Assembly: GCA_003255065.1 (NCBI GenBank)
Contig: QAOA01005223.1
Span: forward strand, 293,474 to 357,473
DNA from: Cercis canadensis
Taxonomy: Eukaryota; Streptophyta; Magnoliopsida; Fabales; Fabaceae
DNA: 64,000 nucleotides
Direction: 5' to 3'
Both the position numbers and the translations under genes were made by a program. The stretch's first letter is position 1; each line of letters begins with the position of its first letter. This document shows positions 54,044 to 64,000 of the stretch, one piece after another. Below the pieces are notes generated by a model that had not been told where the DNA came from, made no database searches, and worked only from the letters and a program-made list of their open reading frames with translations.

Positions 54044-55369
54044 TAATGATGTTTCTTCTCTCTATTTTATTTTACTTGTTCTTGATTGGTGATAACTGTT
54101 AAGCTTTTACATTGAGGACACTGTAAAAATTTAAGTGTGGGGGAGGGATTAGCCTGTTGTGCTGTTTTTATGCTTTCTGTTTTACTGTTTTCAAGTTTCT
54201 GTTTCTGTTTTCTGTTTTCTTTTAGGTTTGCTATTTTTCTGTTTTGTTTTTACAATTTTCTAATTCTTTCCAATTAATTTAAGAGTTGTGAAGAGAATAG
54301 GTTGAAGCAATTTTGATTCTAAAGTGCTACAACATGAGTGGACAATTATCTTGCTTCTTAGATTTAAGTGATATGGCAACAAAATTTGATTTGGATGAGT
54401 TGATTCTTGGTAGTCTTATAAGCTGTGAGGATTTGAGCCATATGTCATGATTCTTTCTTGTGTGTTTTCATCTATCAATTTGATACTCTAGAACTTGTTC
54501 TGTTTCTTAGTTGAGATTACATTTGCACATGCATGCATAGAAGTGATTAAGGCATTCCTTTCTTTGAGAAGCTACTTGACCAAATAGCTAACCTTGATGT
54601 TATCCTTTGATTTCCCTTTTTGAGCCTAATGATCTTTTCTTTCGTGTGTAGCTCATTGCAAGCCTATGTGTAAAACTATGTCCTACCCAACCCTTAGGAA
54701 TTGCAGAGTATTGCATTGAATAAAAAAGGAGTAAATTCTTACAAAAACAAAGCATCAAGTTGTGGCTGATTGGTTGTGGCTGAAATTGTTAAGTGTTATG
54801 TTTCAAAAAAAAAAAGAAAAAAATACAGCAGCAACAAAAGAATAAAGTTGTTTTGGGAAAAGAAAAAAAAAATGAGTTGAAGCCCAAAGTCAAGATGCAT
54901 AAAGTACTTGAAATTCTCCATAATTAGATGCTCTTTGTGATTCCTTGGGTGCTTTAGCCATTTTTCCATATTATTGACATCCTTTTACCTTTCCCCATTA
55001 CAACCCTTTAAAAGTCCTTTTGATTTGTGTTATGCATGTGACATAGGTAGTGGAGATTGAGAAAGTGAACAAGCTTATGGTAGTGTGATTTTGATAGGAT
55101 GATGGGAGAGAAATACTTACCTTAGACACTTGAGAGAATTGAGAGTATTTATTTATCTTGTGAGAGGCTATCTACTTTGACTCATTCTTATTAAATAAAA
55201 TTGCCATGTTTTTGTTCTTTAGTTGTCAAGAGATATTGTTCCATGAGTGTTGCTATTCTTTAAGTTTTAATTGTTTTCTTACCTTAATCTTTGCATTCTT
55301 GATTTGATTAGAGAATTATTTTTCTTATTCTAGTTAGTTTGTTTCTTTTGATTTTGCCCAGGAGTGCAA
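54044..55369 (+). other. 3' region of element D with stem-loop at 54105-54128
   Basis: The stem TTTTACA / TGTAAAA encloses the loop TTGAGGACAC, the same loop as in C and E but with one base pair changed on both sides. AAGTGTGGGGGAGGGATTAG follows. The remainder matches the 3' region of E (63600-64000). An A-rich tract lies at about 54808-54875. No gene seen. Confidence 0.72.
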
Positions 55370-55390
55370 AAAGCTAAGTGTGGAGAAATT
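55370..55390 (+). promoter_or_regulatory. Polypurine tract of element D
   Basis: AAGCTAAGTGTGGAGAAATT lies directly before the 3' LTR (TGATAACA). It is the expected plus-strand primer. A second, stronger purine tract lies 1.3 kb upstream after the stem-loop. Confidence 0.7.
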
Positions 55391-56804
55391 TGATAACACA
55401 TTATTTTATATTATTTGTTTTCCTTATACTTCGTCTTTTAGTGTGTGTTTCTAATGATTTTTATGGCTTTTAGACATGTTTTGTAGATTTGGACTTGTTG
55501 GTGCTTGTAGATTTTAATTGCTTAACTGTTAAATTCTAGCACTGCTTACATTTTTTACCATATCTTTTGCTATAGATGTCCGATTGATGTGATTCCAGTT
55601 TCGTTGGAAAGCTGACATAAAATTAAATTCTGGCACTGCTTACGTTTTTCACCATATATTTTGCTACAGATTTCCGATTGATGTGATTCCAGTTTCGTTG
55701 GAAAGCTGACAGAAAATGCCACATTTCATATGAAGATCCAAGAAGCTGATTCTCATGTCTGGACAACTGAAATTCGCATGCAAGCAGTCCAGATTTTCTG
55801 CTCCGCCCAGCACTCCGCCCAGCATTGACTGATTCCTTTCCTTAAGGCTGCCTATTGGACCAGAGCATGTTTATTTGGGCCAACATCTGCTTTTTGGGCC
55901 AGCACACATGACACTAGGGCTTGATCATGTTTTTACCATTAATAATTTAGGTAACTAGGTTTATTTTGTAATTAGGAAACCATTAGGAAACCTAGAGGAG
56001 GCAGCCAGCTAGTATATATTCTCAAGTTGTTGAGGCAAAACATACACAATCAGAAGAGATACGAAATTCCTTGAGCTGCTGCTGCCTCCTTTGCTTAGTT
56101 CGTTTTTCCCCTTTGCCTTGTGTTCAATTCTTCCATGGAAGGCTAAGTTCATTTGTAATCAATTCAAGAGGAGCCAAACTTGACAATCCAGAGTTCCTGT
56201 GCTTCAAAGGGGTTTGATTTATTTTAATTTGAATTACTGCTTCTCCCCTTCTTCATGTGATTGAATGGTACTTTGATTCCATGAGTTGTATGAATTTAAA
56301 TCGGTTGATTAGATTCATAACAGTAATCAGATTGATAATCATACTTTAAAGGTCTTTAATATATGGTTATCTTGGCTAATTCGGTTATTAAATTAATCTG
56401 GACTTAGTGATATAGAGCGGTTGCCTAGAGTCTTAATTCCATGATTAATTGAATCCTGATTGGTAAATCAGTAGGAATTCTAAGTGTTATTGTTAGGGGT
56501 TCCAGGTAACACTTAACCAAGAATTAAATCAGATCTAGGTTATCTTTAGTGAACAAGGATGGATTAGAGTTTGGTTGCCTGCTTGAGTTGATTGCGTTTT
56601 CTCTTATTTGATAAATTCAATTTACTGCTTTCTTAATTCTTAGTATATTGCATTCAACACAAAACCCCCCCTTATTCTGTTCTTGCTTAAGTTCTTAAAA
56701 GATTAGTTGTTCTGGTGAATCCTTGGGAGACGACACTGGTTGCATCCTATACTACAATTTAGTTGCAATTAGTAGTTTAATTTTGTACGGTTCGGCACCC
56801 GTCA
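55391..56804 (+). repeat. LTR shared by elements D (3') and E (5')
   Basis: 1,414 bases from TGATAACACATTATTTTATA to CACCCGTCA. On its left is the polypurine tract of D, on its right the primer site and leader of E. It is 95 bases longer than the D 5' LTR because a segment at 55531-55625 is repeated from 55626. The TATA-like box is at 56013-56020. Confidence 0.9.
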
Positions 56805-56810
56805 AAATTT

Positions 56811-56828
56811 TGGCGCCGTTGCCGGGGA
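56811..56828 (+). promoter_or_regulatory. Primer binding site of element E
   Basis: TGGCGCCGTTGCCGGGGA, the canonical Athila tRNA-Asp-type primer site, six bases inside the LTR. Confidence 0.93.
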
Positions 56829-57709
56829 TTTCACCTAACAAATTAATCTTCTTAGAACTCTTTTATTACTATTTTGCTTGCTTACTGTTATTGTTTCTAG
56901 CAATTGTTCTTCCTTCGTTTTCCCTTTGTTCTACTTGCTTTCCTATTTTGTTTTCCTTATTTGTTTAGGTTGTCTTTCTCTGTTTAGTGTTTCTGTTTCT
57001 GTCTTGTTTTTGATTCTGACCAACTGGGATTGAGTTGCAAATTAGTGGACAAAGAAATTGCTTTGTGAGAAGCACTGTGAGCTGAACTTTGTGCTATTAT
57101 TGCCCTTGTTTTGTCTCCTTTGCTGCTATTCTGTCCCCTTTGCTATCTTAGTTCACTTTTTGGTAAAATTTCTATATTGTGTAAGGTCTGTGATTATTTT
57201 TTTTTTTTTTGTTGTCTTGTTTGCCTTACTGTTTTAGGTTCCCATTGTGTGAATTCTTGTGCCTATTCCCAAATTTTTCCCTGTTTCCCTAGCGTTTTGG
57301 CTTGAAATTACGATTTTACGGGTCAAAATTCTGTACGTTTATGCTCTGATTGAGCTGAAAATTGGTCAGTTCAAGGAAAACGGTGTGAGAAATATAGCTC
57401 AATGCAAAGCATTGAGCACCACCCTATCTCGGCCAAATTCCATCGTTTAGACCCCTTTTTCAATTTTTTAAGATTTTTTATTTGATTTTTGAGTTTCCTT
57501 TTCATCAATATTTCATGCTGTGGTGGTAGAAAAATTTTTAAAAATGTTTTGTTAGGTCAATTAGTATTATTTTGGTGTCTTTTTGCATTTGTCTAGTGCA
57601 TTTAGTGTGTTGTGGTTTTTGCACTTTTCTTTCATTGATTCACTGTTTTACTGTTTTTGTGTGTTCTAGTGTGTTTTAGAGTGTTGTTACCTTTTGATTT
57701 GCATAGTGT
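56829..57709 (+). other. Leader of element E
   Basis: 881 bases, T-rich, homologous to 41911-42795 and without a credible gene. The gag ATG follows at 57710. Confidence 0.6.
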
Positions 57710-60700
57710 ATGACTCGGTCCTCTCAATTTGAACTACTTGAAGGTGATTCTGAAATAGAGAGAACCTTGCACACACTTGCTAGGGCACGTAGAACTCCTA
57801 ATCACATAGAGCATAATATGGCTGCCAATGACATTAATCCTGAGGTTGATCTTGCTGCTAATAATGGGGCTGGAAATAATGACATGCATGCTAGGGCTAG
57901 GACACTTAAGGAGTTGGCTGCCCCTGATGATAATTACCAACCTTTGTGTATTCAATATCCTGATGCTAATTTTGAATTGAAGTCTGGATTAATACACTTG
58001 CCCCCAAAGTTTCATGGACTTCCAGGTGAAGATCCTCACAAGCATTTGAAGGAATTTCACATAGTGTGTTCTACCATGAAGCCTCAATCAATTGAAGAGG
58101 AGCACATCAAGCTTAGGGCTTTTCCCTTTTCATTAGATGGAGCAGCGAAGGATTGGCTATACTTGCAGCCATCCATCATCACATGCTGGAATGACTTGAA
58201 GAGGTGCTTTCTTGAAAGATTCTTCCCTGCCTCAAGAGCTGCTGCCATCCGAAAAGAAATATGTGGCATAAGGCAAAACAGTGGAGAGACACTACATGAG
58301 TATTGGGAGAGATTCAAGAAACTCTGTGGAAGCTGCCCCCATCATCAAATCAGTGACCAGTTGCTCATCCAATATTTCTACGAAGGACTTCTTCCTATGG
58401 ATCGAGGCTATGTGGATGCTGCTTCTGGAGGTGCCTTAGTGGACAAGACCCCTGCAGCTGCAAGAGATTTAATATCCAAAATGTCAGACAATGCACAGCA
58501 ATTTGGCACAAGGATGCTCACCCCAGCTAGAGGAGTGAATGAGGTGCAGATGGCAGATCAACAAAGGGTGGAGACTCGTTTGGAGGAATTGACCTCCTTG
58601 GTTAGACAGCTAGCAATGGGGCACACACCGGTTCAAGCTCATGCCAAGCTATGTGGAATTTGTTCCCTGTCTAATCATCCAACAGATCAATGTCCTACTC
58701 TCCAAGACAACACTGAAGTAGTGGCTGGAGTCTTTCCTGGCAGACCTTACCAGCAGCCCCGATACGACCCCCACTCCTCCACCTACAACCCTGGTTGGAA
58801 AGATCACCCTAACAACCCTGGTTGGAGAGATCACCCTAATTTAAGGTATGGAGGAAACTCTGGCCAACCTTACCAGCAGCAGCAACAACAAACGTACCAG
58901 CCACAACAGCCTAGGTACAATGCAAGTTCAAGCAACCAGCAGTACCAAGCACCAATGAAGCAGCCTATGCAGCAAGCTAACAAGCCAGAACCGAGCCTGG
59001 AAGACTTAGTGAAGCAATTGGCAAGTAGCAACATCCAATTCCAACAGAGGACTGAGACTAGCATTCAGAGCTTGGAGACTCAGATAGGTCAACTTGCAAG
59101 CACCATTAGTGAGATGAAGTCTCAGGTTCTGGAAGTTTACCTTCTCAGACAATCACCAATCCAAGAGGCAATGTGAGTAAATTCCAACAGAGGACTGAGA
59201 CTAGCATTCAGAGCTTGGAGACTAAAATAGGCCAACTTGCAAGCACCATTAGTGAGATGAAGTCTCAAGGTTCTGGTAGTTTACCTTCTCAGACAGTCAC
59301 CAATCCCAGAGGCAATGTGAGTGCCATAACCCTGCGCAGTGGTAAAGAAGTGAGTGCTCCAGAACCTAGCTTACCTTCTACGGTTCAAACTTTTGTTCAA
59401 GAAAAAAATTCAGACCCTGCAGCCCCTAAAGCTATTCCAAAACAGCAGCCAATCCACCTTAAGGATCAGGCAGAGAGCTCTACCCCCAGTATTCCTCTCC
59501 CCTTTCCAAACAGAATTACACAGTCCAAGAAAATTGCTGAGCATGAGCTAGATAAAGAGATCATGGATACTTTCAGGAAGGTAGAAGTCAATATACCTCT
59601 TTTGGAAGCAATTAAATAGATTCCCAAGTATGCAAGGTTTCTGAAGGATTTGTGTACCCACAAGAGAAGACTGAAAGGCAATGAGAAAGTGAGCATGAGC
59701 AGAAACGTGTCAGCAATGATCCAGCCTAACTTACCATCAAAGTTCACTGATCCTGGAACTTTCACCATTCCCTGCACTATTGGAGACAAGCAATTTAAAA
59801 ATGCCATGCTAGATCTGGGTGCTTCCATCAACGTGATGCCCAAGTCCATCTATTCATCACTGCAGATTGGAGAACTGAAGCCCACTGGAGTTGTCATTCA
59901 GCTTGCTAATAGAAGCACAACCTATCTTGCAGGCCTTCTTGAGGATGTTTTGGTTAGGGTAAATGATTTAATATTTCCAGCAGATTTTTATGTGTTAAAT
60001 ATGGAGGATGAGTCTACATCTAGACATGCCCCTTTGATCTTAGGTAGACCCTTCCTTAAAACTGCTAAGACCATAATTGATGTGCATGCTGGTACCCTGT
60101 CCATGGAATTTGGTGACACTGTAATTCGTTTTAATTTAAGTGATGCCATGAAACACCCTCTAGAAGAGCATTCAGTGTTCCAAATAGATGTCATAGACCT
60201 GCTAGTTGATGATGTGCATGCTGAATTGGTAGCTGAATTTCCTGATATAGTAGGCTTGCTAGATACTTTAGAGTGCCCTGCATGTACTAATTGTGATGGG
60301 AGTTGTGATGCCTGTTCTGAAATTTTTGCATATATGGGATATGATGAGACTGTTTTGAAGCATAGTGCTGAGCTTGCAGGTGTTTTTGAGCTTCACACAG
60401 TAGACTTGGTTTCTCCAACCAAGCTAGTTCCCTCTGTGTAGCAACCACCTATTCTTGAGCTGAAACCATTACCTGACCATCTCAAGTATACTTTCCTAGA
60501 AGCAGAAGAAAAGCTGTCTGTCATCATAGCCAACAATCTACAACCTGAACAAGAAGAGAGGTTGTTGCAGATTCTGAAGCAGCGGAAGATAGCCATTGGA
60601 TGGACACTAGCAGGCATTCCTGGCATTAGCCCCTCCACCTGCATGCATAGGATTTTATTAGAGGAAGAAGCTAAACCAGTGAGGCAGCCCCAAAGGCGAC

Positions 60701-63353
60701 TTAACCCGTTGATTCTGGATGTGGTCAAGAAAGAAGTGAGCAAGCTGTTGTCAGCCGGCATTATCTACCCCATCTCAGATAGCAAATGGGTGAGTCCAGT
60801 TCAAGTGGTTCCAAAGAAGAGTGGCATAACTGTGGTAGCCAATGAGAAGAACGAGTTGATCCCCACCAGAGTGCAGAACAGCTGGCGCGTCTGCATCGAT
60901 TATAGAAGACTCAACCAGGCGACAAGGAAGGATCACTTCCCTCTACCCTTTATTGATCAGATGTTAGAGAGACTGGCAGGGAAGTCCCATTACTGCTTCC
61001 TGGATGGCTTCTCAGGCTACTTCCAGATTCACATAGCCCCAGAGGATCAGGAGAAGACGACTTTCACCTGTCCATTCGGCACATTTGCATATAGGAGGAT
61101 GCCCTTCGGCCTGTGTAATGCCCCTGGTACACTCCAGCGGTGTATGGTGAGCATATTTTCTGATTTTTTAGAACACTGCATGGAGGTATTCATGGATGAC
61201 TTTACTGTATATGGCTCCTCTTTTGATGCATGTTTAGATAGCCTTGCTAGGGTACTTGATAGATGCATTGAGACTAACCTTGTTCTTAATTTTGAGAAAT
61301 GTCACTTCATGGTCAAACAAGGCATAGTTTTAGGGCATGTAATTTCTGGCAAAGGCATTGAAGTAGATAAGGCTAAGATAGATGTTATTGCCTCCTTACC
61401 CTACCCCACTTGTGTGCGGGAAGTGCGTTCCTTTCTTGGTCATGCAGGGTTTTACAGGCGATTCATCCAGGACTTCAGCAAGATTGCCTTGCCATTGTCT
61501 AAGCTTCTCCAGAAAGAAGTGGATTTCGACTTTGATAAGCAGTGCAGAGTAGCCTTTGATCAGCTGAAGCAGAGCCTTACCTCCCCTCCCATCATGCAGC
61601 CACCTAACTGGGAGTTTCCCTTTGAGCTTATGTGCGATGCATCAAACTTTGCAGTAGGAGCTGTCCTTGCACAGCGAGTGGACAAGCTGTCCCACGTGAT
61701 TTATTATGCCTCTCGCACTTTGGATGCTGCCCAAGCAAATTACACCACTACTGAGAAAGAGCTCCTTGCAATTGTGTTTGCTTTAGATAAATTTCGTTCA
61801 TATTTGCTTAATTCTAAAGTCATTGCTTTCTCTGATCATGCAGCTTTAAAGTACTTGCTCAAGAAGCCGGATGTGAAGCCTAGGCTCATTAGGTGGATGC
61901 TGCTCTTGCAAGAATTCGACCTTGAGATCAGAGACAAAAGTGGAGCCGAGAACTTGGTAACAGATCACCTGAGTCGGATACCACTGACTTTAGACAACCT
62001 TCCCATCAGAGAAACCTTCCCGGATGAGCAGCTTTATCAGCTGCAAGGTACAGATCCTTGGTATGCTGACCTGGTAAACTACTTAGTTGCTTCTGAGTTA
62101 CCTGCTTATTTTAAGAAGCATCAAGTAGATAAGCTTAAAAGTGAATCCAAACATTATGTGTGGGATGACCCCTACTTGTGGAGACTCTGCAGTGACCAAG
62201 TAATTAGGAGGTGTGTGCCTGGACATGAGTCTGAGTCTGTGTTACAGTTCTGTCATACTTCTGCATGTGGTGGTCATTTTGGACCTCAGCACACTACTCG
62301 TAAAGTTTTAGATTCTGGACTCTATTGGCCTACCCTATTTCATAATGCGTACAGCTTTTGTAAGAATTATGCCCAATGCCAACGGACAGGTAATATTTCT
62401 CGTAGGAATGAGATGCCTCAACAGCCTTTGCTATTTTGTGAGATATTTGATGTTTGGGGCATCGATTTCATGGGTCCTTTCCCTACTTCTTTTGGTTTTG
62501 TGTATATTCTTTTAGCTGTGGACTATGTTTCTAAATGGGTAGAGGCCAAGGCCACCCGGACTGATGATTCTCGTGTTGTCTTAGATTTTGTCAGGACTCA
62601 CATTTTCTGTAGGTTCGGCGTTCCAAGAGCCATCATCAGTGACCAAGGTTCTCACTTCTGCAATAGGCACATGGCTGCTTTGTTGAGAAAGTATGTGTGG
62701 TGCACAAGGTGTCAACCCCTTACCATCCACAGACCAATGGGCAAGCAGAGGTGTCAAATAGGGAGATCAAGCAAATTTTAGAGAAGACTGTCCAGCCCAA
62801 CAGAAAGGACTGGAGCCTGCGTTTGGATGATGCATTGTGGGCCTATCGGACTGCCTACAAGACCCCTATAGGCATGTCCCCTTACAGGCTAGTCTTTGGC
62901 AAGGCATGTCACCTTCCAGTAGAGATCGAGCATAAGGCGTACTGGGCTGTGAAGCAATGTAATCTTGATTTAGCCCAAGCCGGATCACAGAGGAAACTCC
63001 ACCTGCAGGAACTTGATGAAATCCGGTTGGCAGCTTATGAGAATTCCAGAATCTACAAAGAAAAGACCAAGGCTGTCCATGACAAGATGTTGGTGAGAAA
63101 AGAGTTCTACATTGGTCAGAAAGTGCTACTCTACAACTCTCGTCTCAAGCTAATGCCCGGCAAGCTTCGTTCTCGATGGATGGGTCCTTTTGTGGTGACT
63201 CATGTCTTTCCTTATGGTGCAATTAAGATCAAGAATGAGGCAACCAACCAGACCTTCCCAGTGAACGGACATCGACTGAAACCTTTCTATGAGGGTTTTC
63301 AAGAGCAAGTGGTGGAGGAGGTGCACTTGTCTGCTGCCCTTTATGAGACTTAA
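57710..63353 (+). pseudogene. Gag-Pol of element E, broken in four places
   Basis: Same domain order as element C. Gag from 57710 with CGICSLSNHPTDQC; an extra NPGWKDHPN repeat near 58790-58830. A 143-bp tandem duplication (about 59038-59180 repeated) with a 1-base loss ends the first frame at 59176. A TAG at 59617 and a TAG at 60439 each replace a CAG of element C. Protease DLGASINVMP, reverse transcriptase with FMDDF, RNase [16 protein letters not shown] and the integrase finger and core are otherwise readable in 59650-62781. A 1-base deletion near 62694 (AAGTATGTG for AAGTATGGTG) separates the C-terminal integrase part (62697-63353, with QAEVSNREI and [13 protein letters not shown]). Confidence 0.93.
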
Positions 63354-64000
63354 ACCCACAGGCTGTTTTCTTTCCCTTTCTCTTTTATTTTTAGTGCCTT
63401 GCTTGCTTTTACTGTTTGCTTTGTGCTTTGCATTGAGGACACTGCAAAAATTTAAGTGTGGGGGAGGGATTAGCTTGTTGTGTGTGTTTTTATGCTTTCT
63501 GTTTTCCTATTTTACTTTACTTGCTGTTTTTACTATTTTCTGTTTAGATTTTTAGTGTTATGTTTTCTGTTTTAGGCTTAATTTTCTGTTTTATGTGTTT
63601 TTAAATTTTTCTAGTTCTTTCCAATCAATTTAAGAGTTATGAAGAGAGTGGTTTGAAGCAATTTTGATTCTTAAGTGCTATAACATGAGTGGACAATTAT
63701 CTTGCTTCTTGGATTTAAGTGATATGGCAACAAAATTTGATTTGGATAAGTTAATTCTTAGTAGTCTTATAAGCTGTGAGGATTTGAGCCATATGTCATG
63801 ATTCTTTCTTGTGTGTTTTCATCTATCATTTTGACGCTCTAGAACTTGTTCTGTTTCTTAGTTGAGGTTACATTTGCACATGCATGCATAGAAGTGATTA
63901 AGGCATTCCTTTCTTTGAGAAGCTACTTGACCAAATAGCTAACCTTGATGTTATCCTTTGATTTCCCCTTTTTGAGCCTATTGATCTTTTCTTTCATGTG
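63354..64000 (+). other. 3' region of element E with stem-loop at 63427-63448
   Basis: The stem TTTGCA / TGCAAA encloses TTGAGGACAC and is followed by AAGTGTGGGGGAGGGATTAG. From about 63600 the sequence matches 54260 onward of element D. No gene seen. The element continues beyond the window. Confidence 0.72.

Larger units (their letters stand above)
49873..56804 (+). mobile_element. Non-autonomous Athila derivative, element D
   Basis: Two LTRs of one family (49873-51191 and 55391-56804), a tRNA-Asp-like primer site, leader, a single gag-derived and unknown coding region, 3' region with stem-loop, and a polypurine tract. It has no protease, reverse transcriptase, RNase H or integrase. LTR, leader and 3' region match autonomous elements C and E, which could have supplied enzymes in trans. 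The right LTR is shared with E, so no independent right target site exists. Confidence 0.85.
55391..64000 (+). mobile_element. Athila-type element E, right end beyond window
   Basis: 5' LTR (shared with D), primer site, leader, broken gag-pol, and 3' region up to the window edge. The 3' LTR is not reached. It is a close sister of C and differs from it mainly by substitutions and small duplications. Confidence 0.9.

Overview
This window is plant nuclear DNA. It looks like gene-poor, probably pericentromeric or interstitial heterochromatin of an angiosperm (a eudicot is my guess; I cannot name the species). I found no host gene, tRNA, rRNA or CRISPR array. Essentially all 64 kb is LTR retrotransposon sequence, much of it nested, truncated or recombined. 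Three lineages are recognisable: Ty3/Gypsy Athila-type elements (tRNA-Asp-like primer site, FMDDF reverse transcriptase, a third ORF after pol), one Ty3/Gypsy Tat/Ogre-type element (two RNase H domains, extra ORF1, possible pol intron), and one Ty1/Copia Sirevirus (SIRE/Maximus-like; initiator-Met-like primer site, env-like ORF, multiple polypurine tracts).

Layout. 1-25703 (minus strand): Athila element A. Its 3' LTR is cut by the left edge of the window, and its complete 5' LTR is 24359-25703. It is interrupted by a complete Sirevirus (5523-16246, minus strand, CTTGT target duplication) inside its integrase, and by an LTR fragment at 2960. 25704-36166 (minus strand): a decayed Ogre/Tat element whose integrase is cut by the insertion of A, and whose second RNase H holds a 1,427-bp solo LTR (27093-28519, CACAG duplication). 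36167-37399: an LTR of the same family as the solo LTR, inverted relative to it, with unmatched flanks. 37400-41218 (plus strand): the 3' part of Athila element B with an ATHILA ORF-1-like pseudogene. 41219-48548 (plus strand): Athila element C, with an almost intact gag-pol. 48549-49872: a remnant of an A-like element. 49873-56804 (plus strand): element D, a non-autonomous Athila derivative whose pol is replaced by an unrecognised ORF. 55391-64000 and beyond (plus strand): element E, a sister of C, which shares one LTR with D.

Relative order from nesting: the Ogre element came first, then A into Ogre, then the Sirevirus into A. The solo LTR family also landed in Ogre, in A and, as a 45-bp end fragment, in C. 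Most coding breaks are single C-to-T or G-to-A nonsense changes (CAG to TAG, TGG to TGA), as expected from deamination of methylated cytosine in silenced DNA.

The assembly needs care. There are six single-N joins (3101, 11565, 14489, 16413, 22959, 53260). At four of them the flanking sequence is repeated, so these look like unmerged contig overlaps rather than real duplications. The largest is 2,424 bp (20535-22958 against 22960-25383).

Most worth a second look: the D element ORF; a stem-loop with compensating base changes near the 3' end of A, C, D and E; a leader-intron-ORF arrangement shared by the third ORFs of A and B; and the 45-bp LTR-end insertion with a 39-bp target duplication in C.
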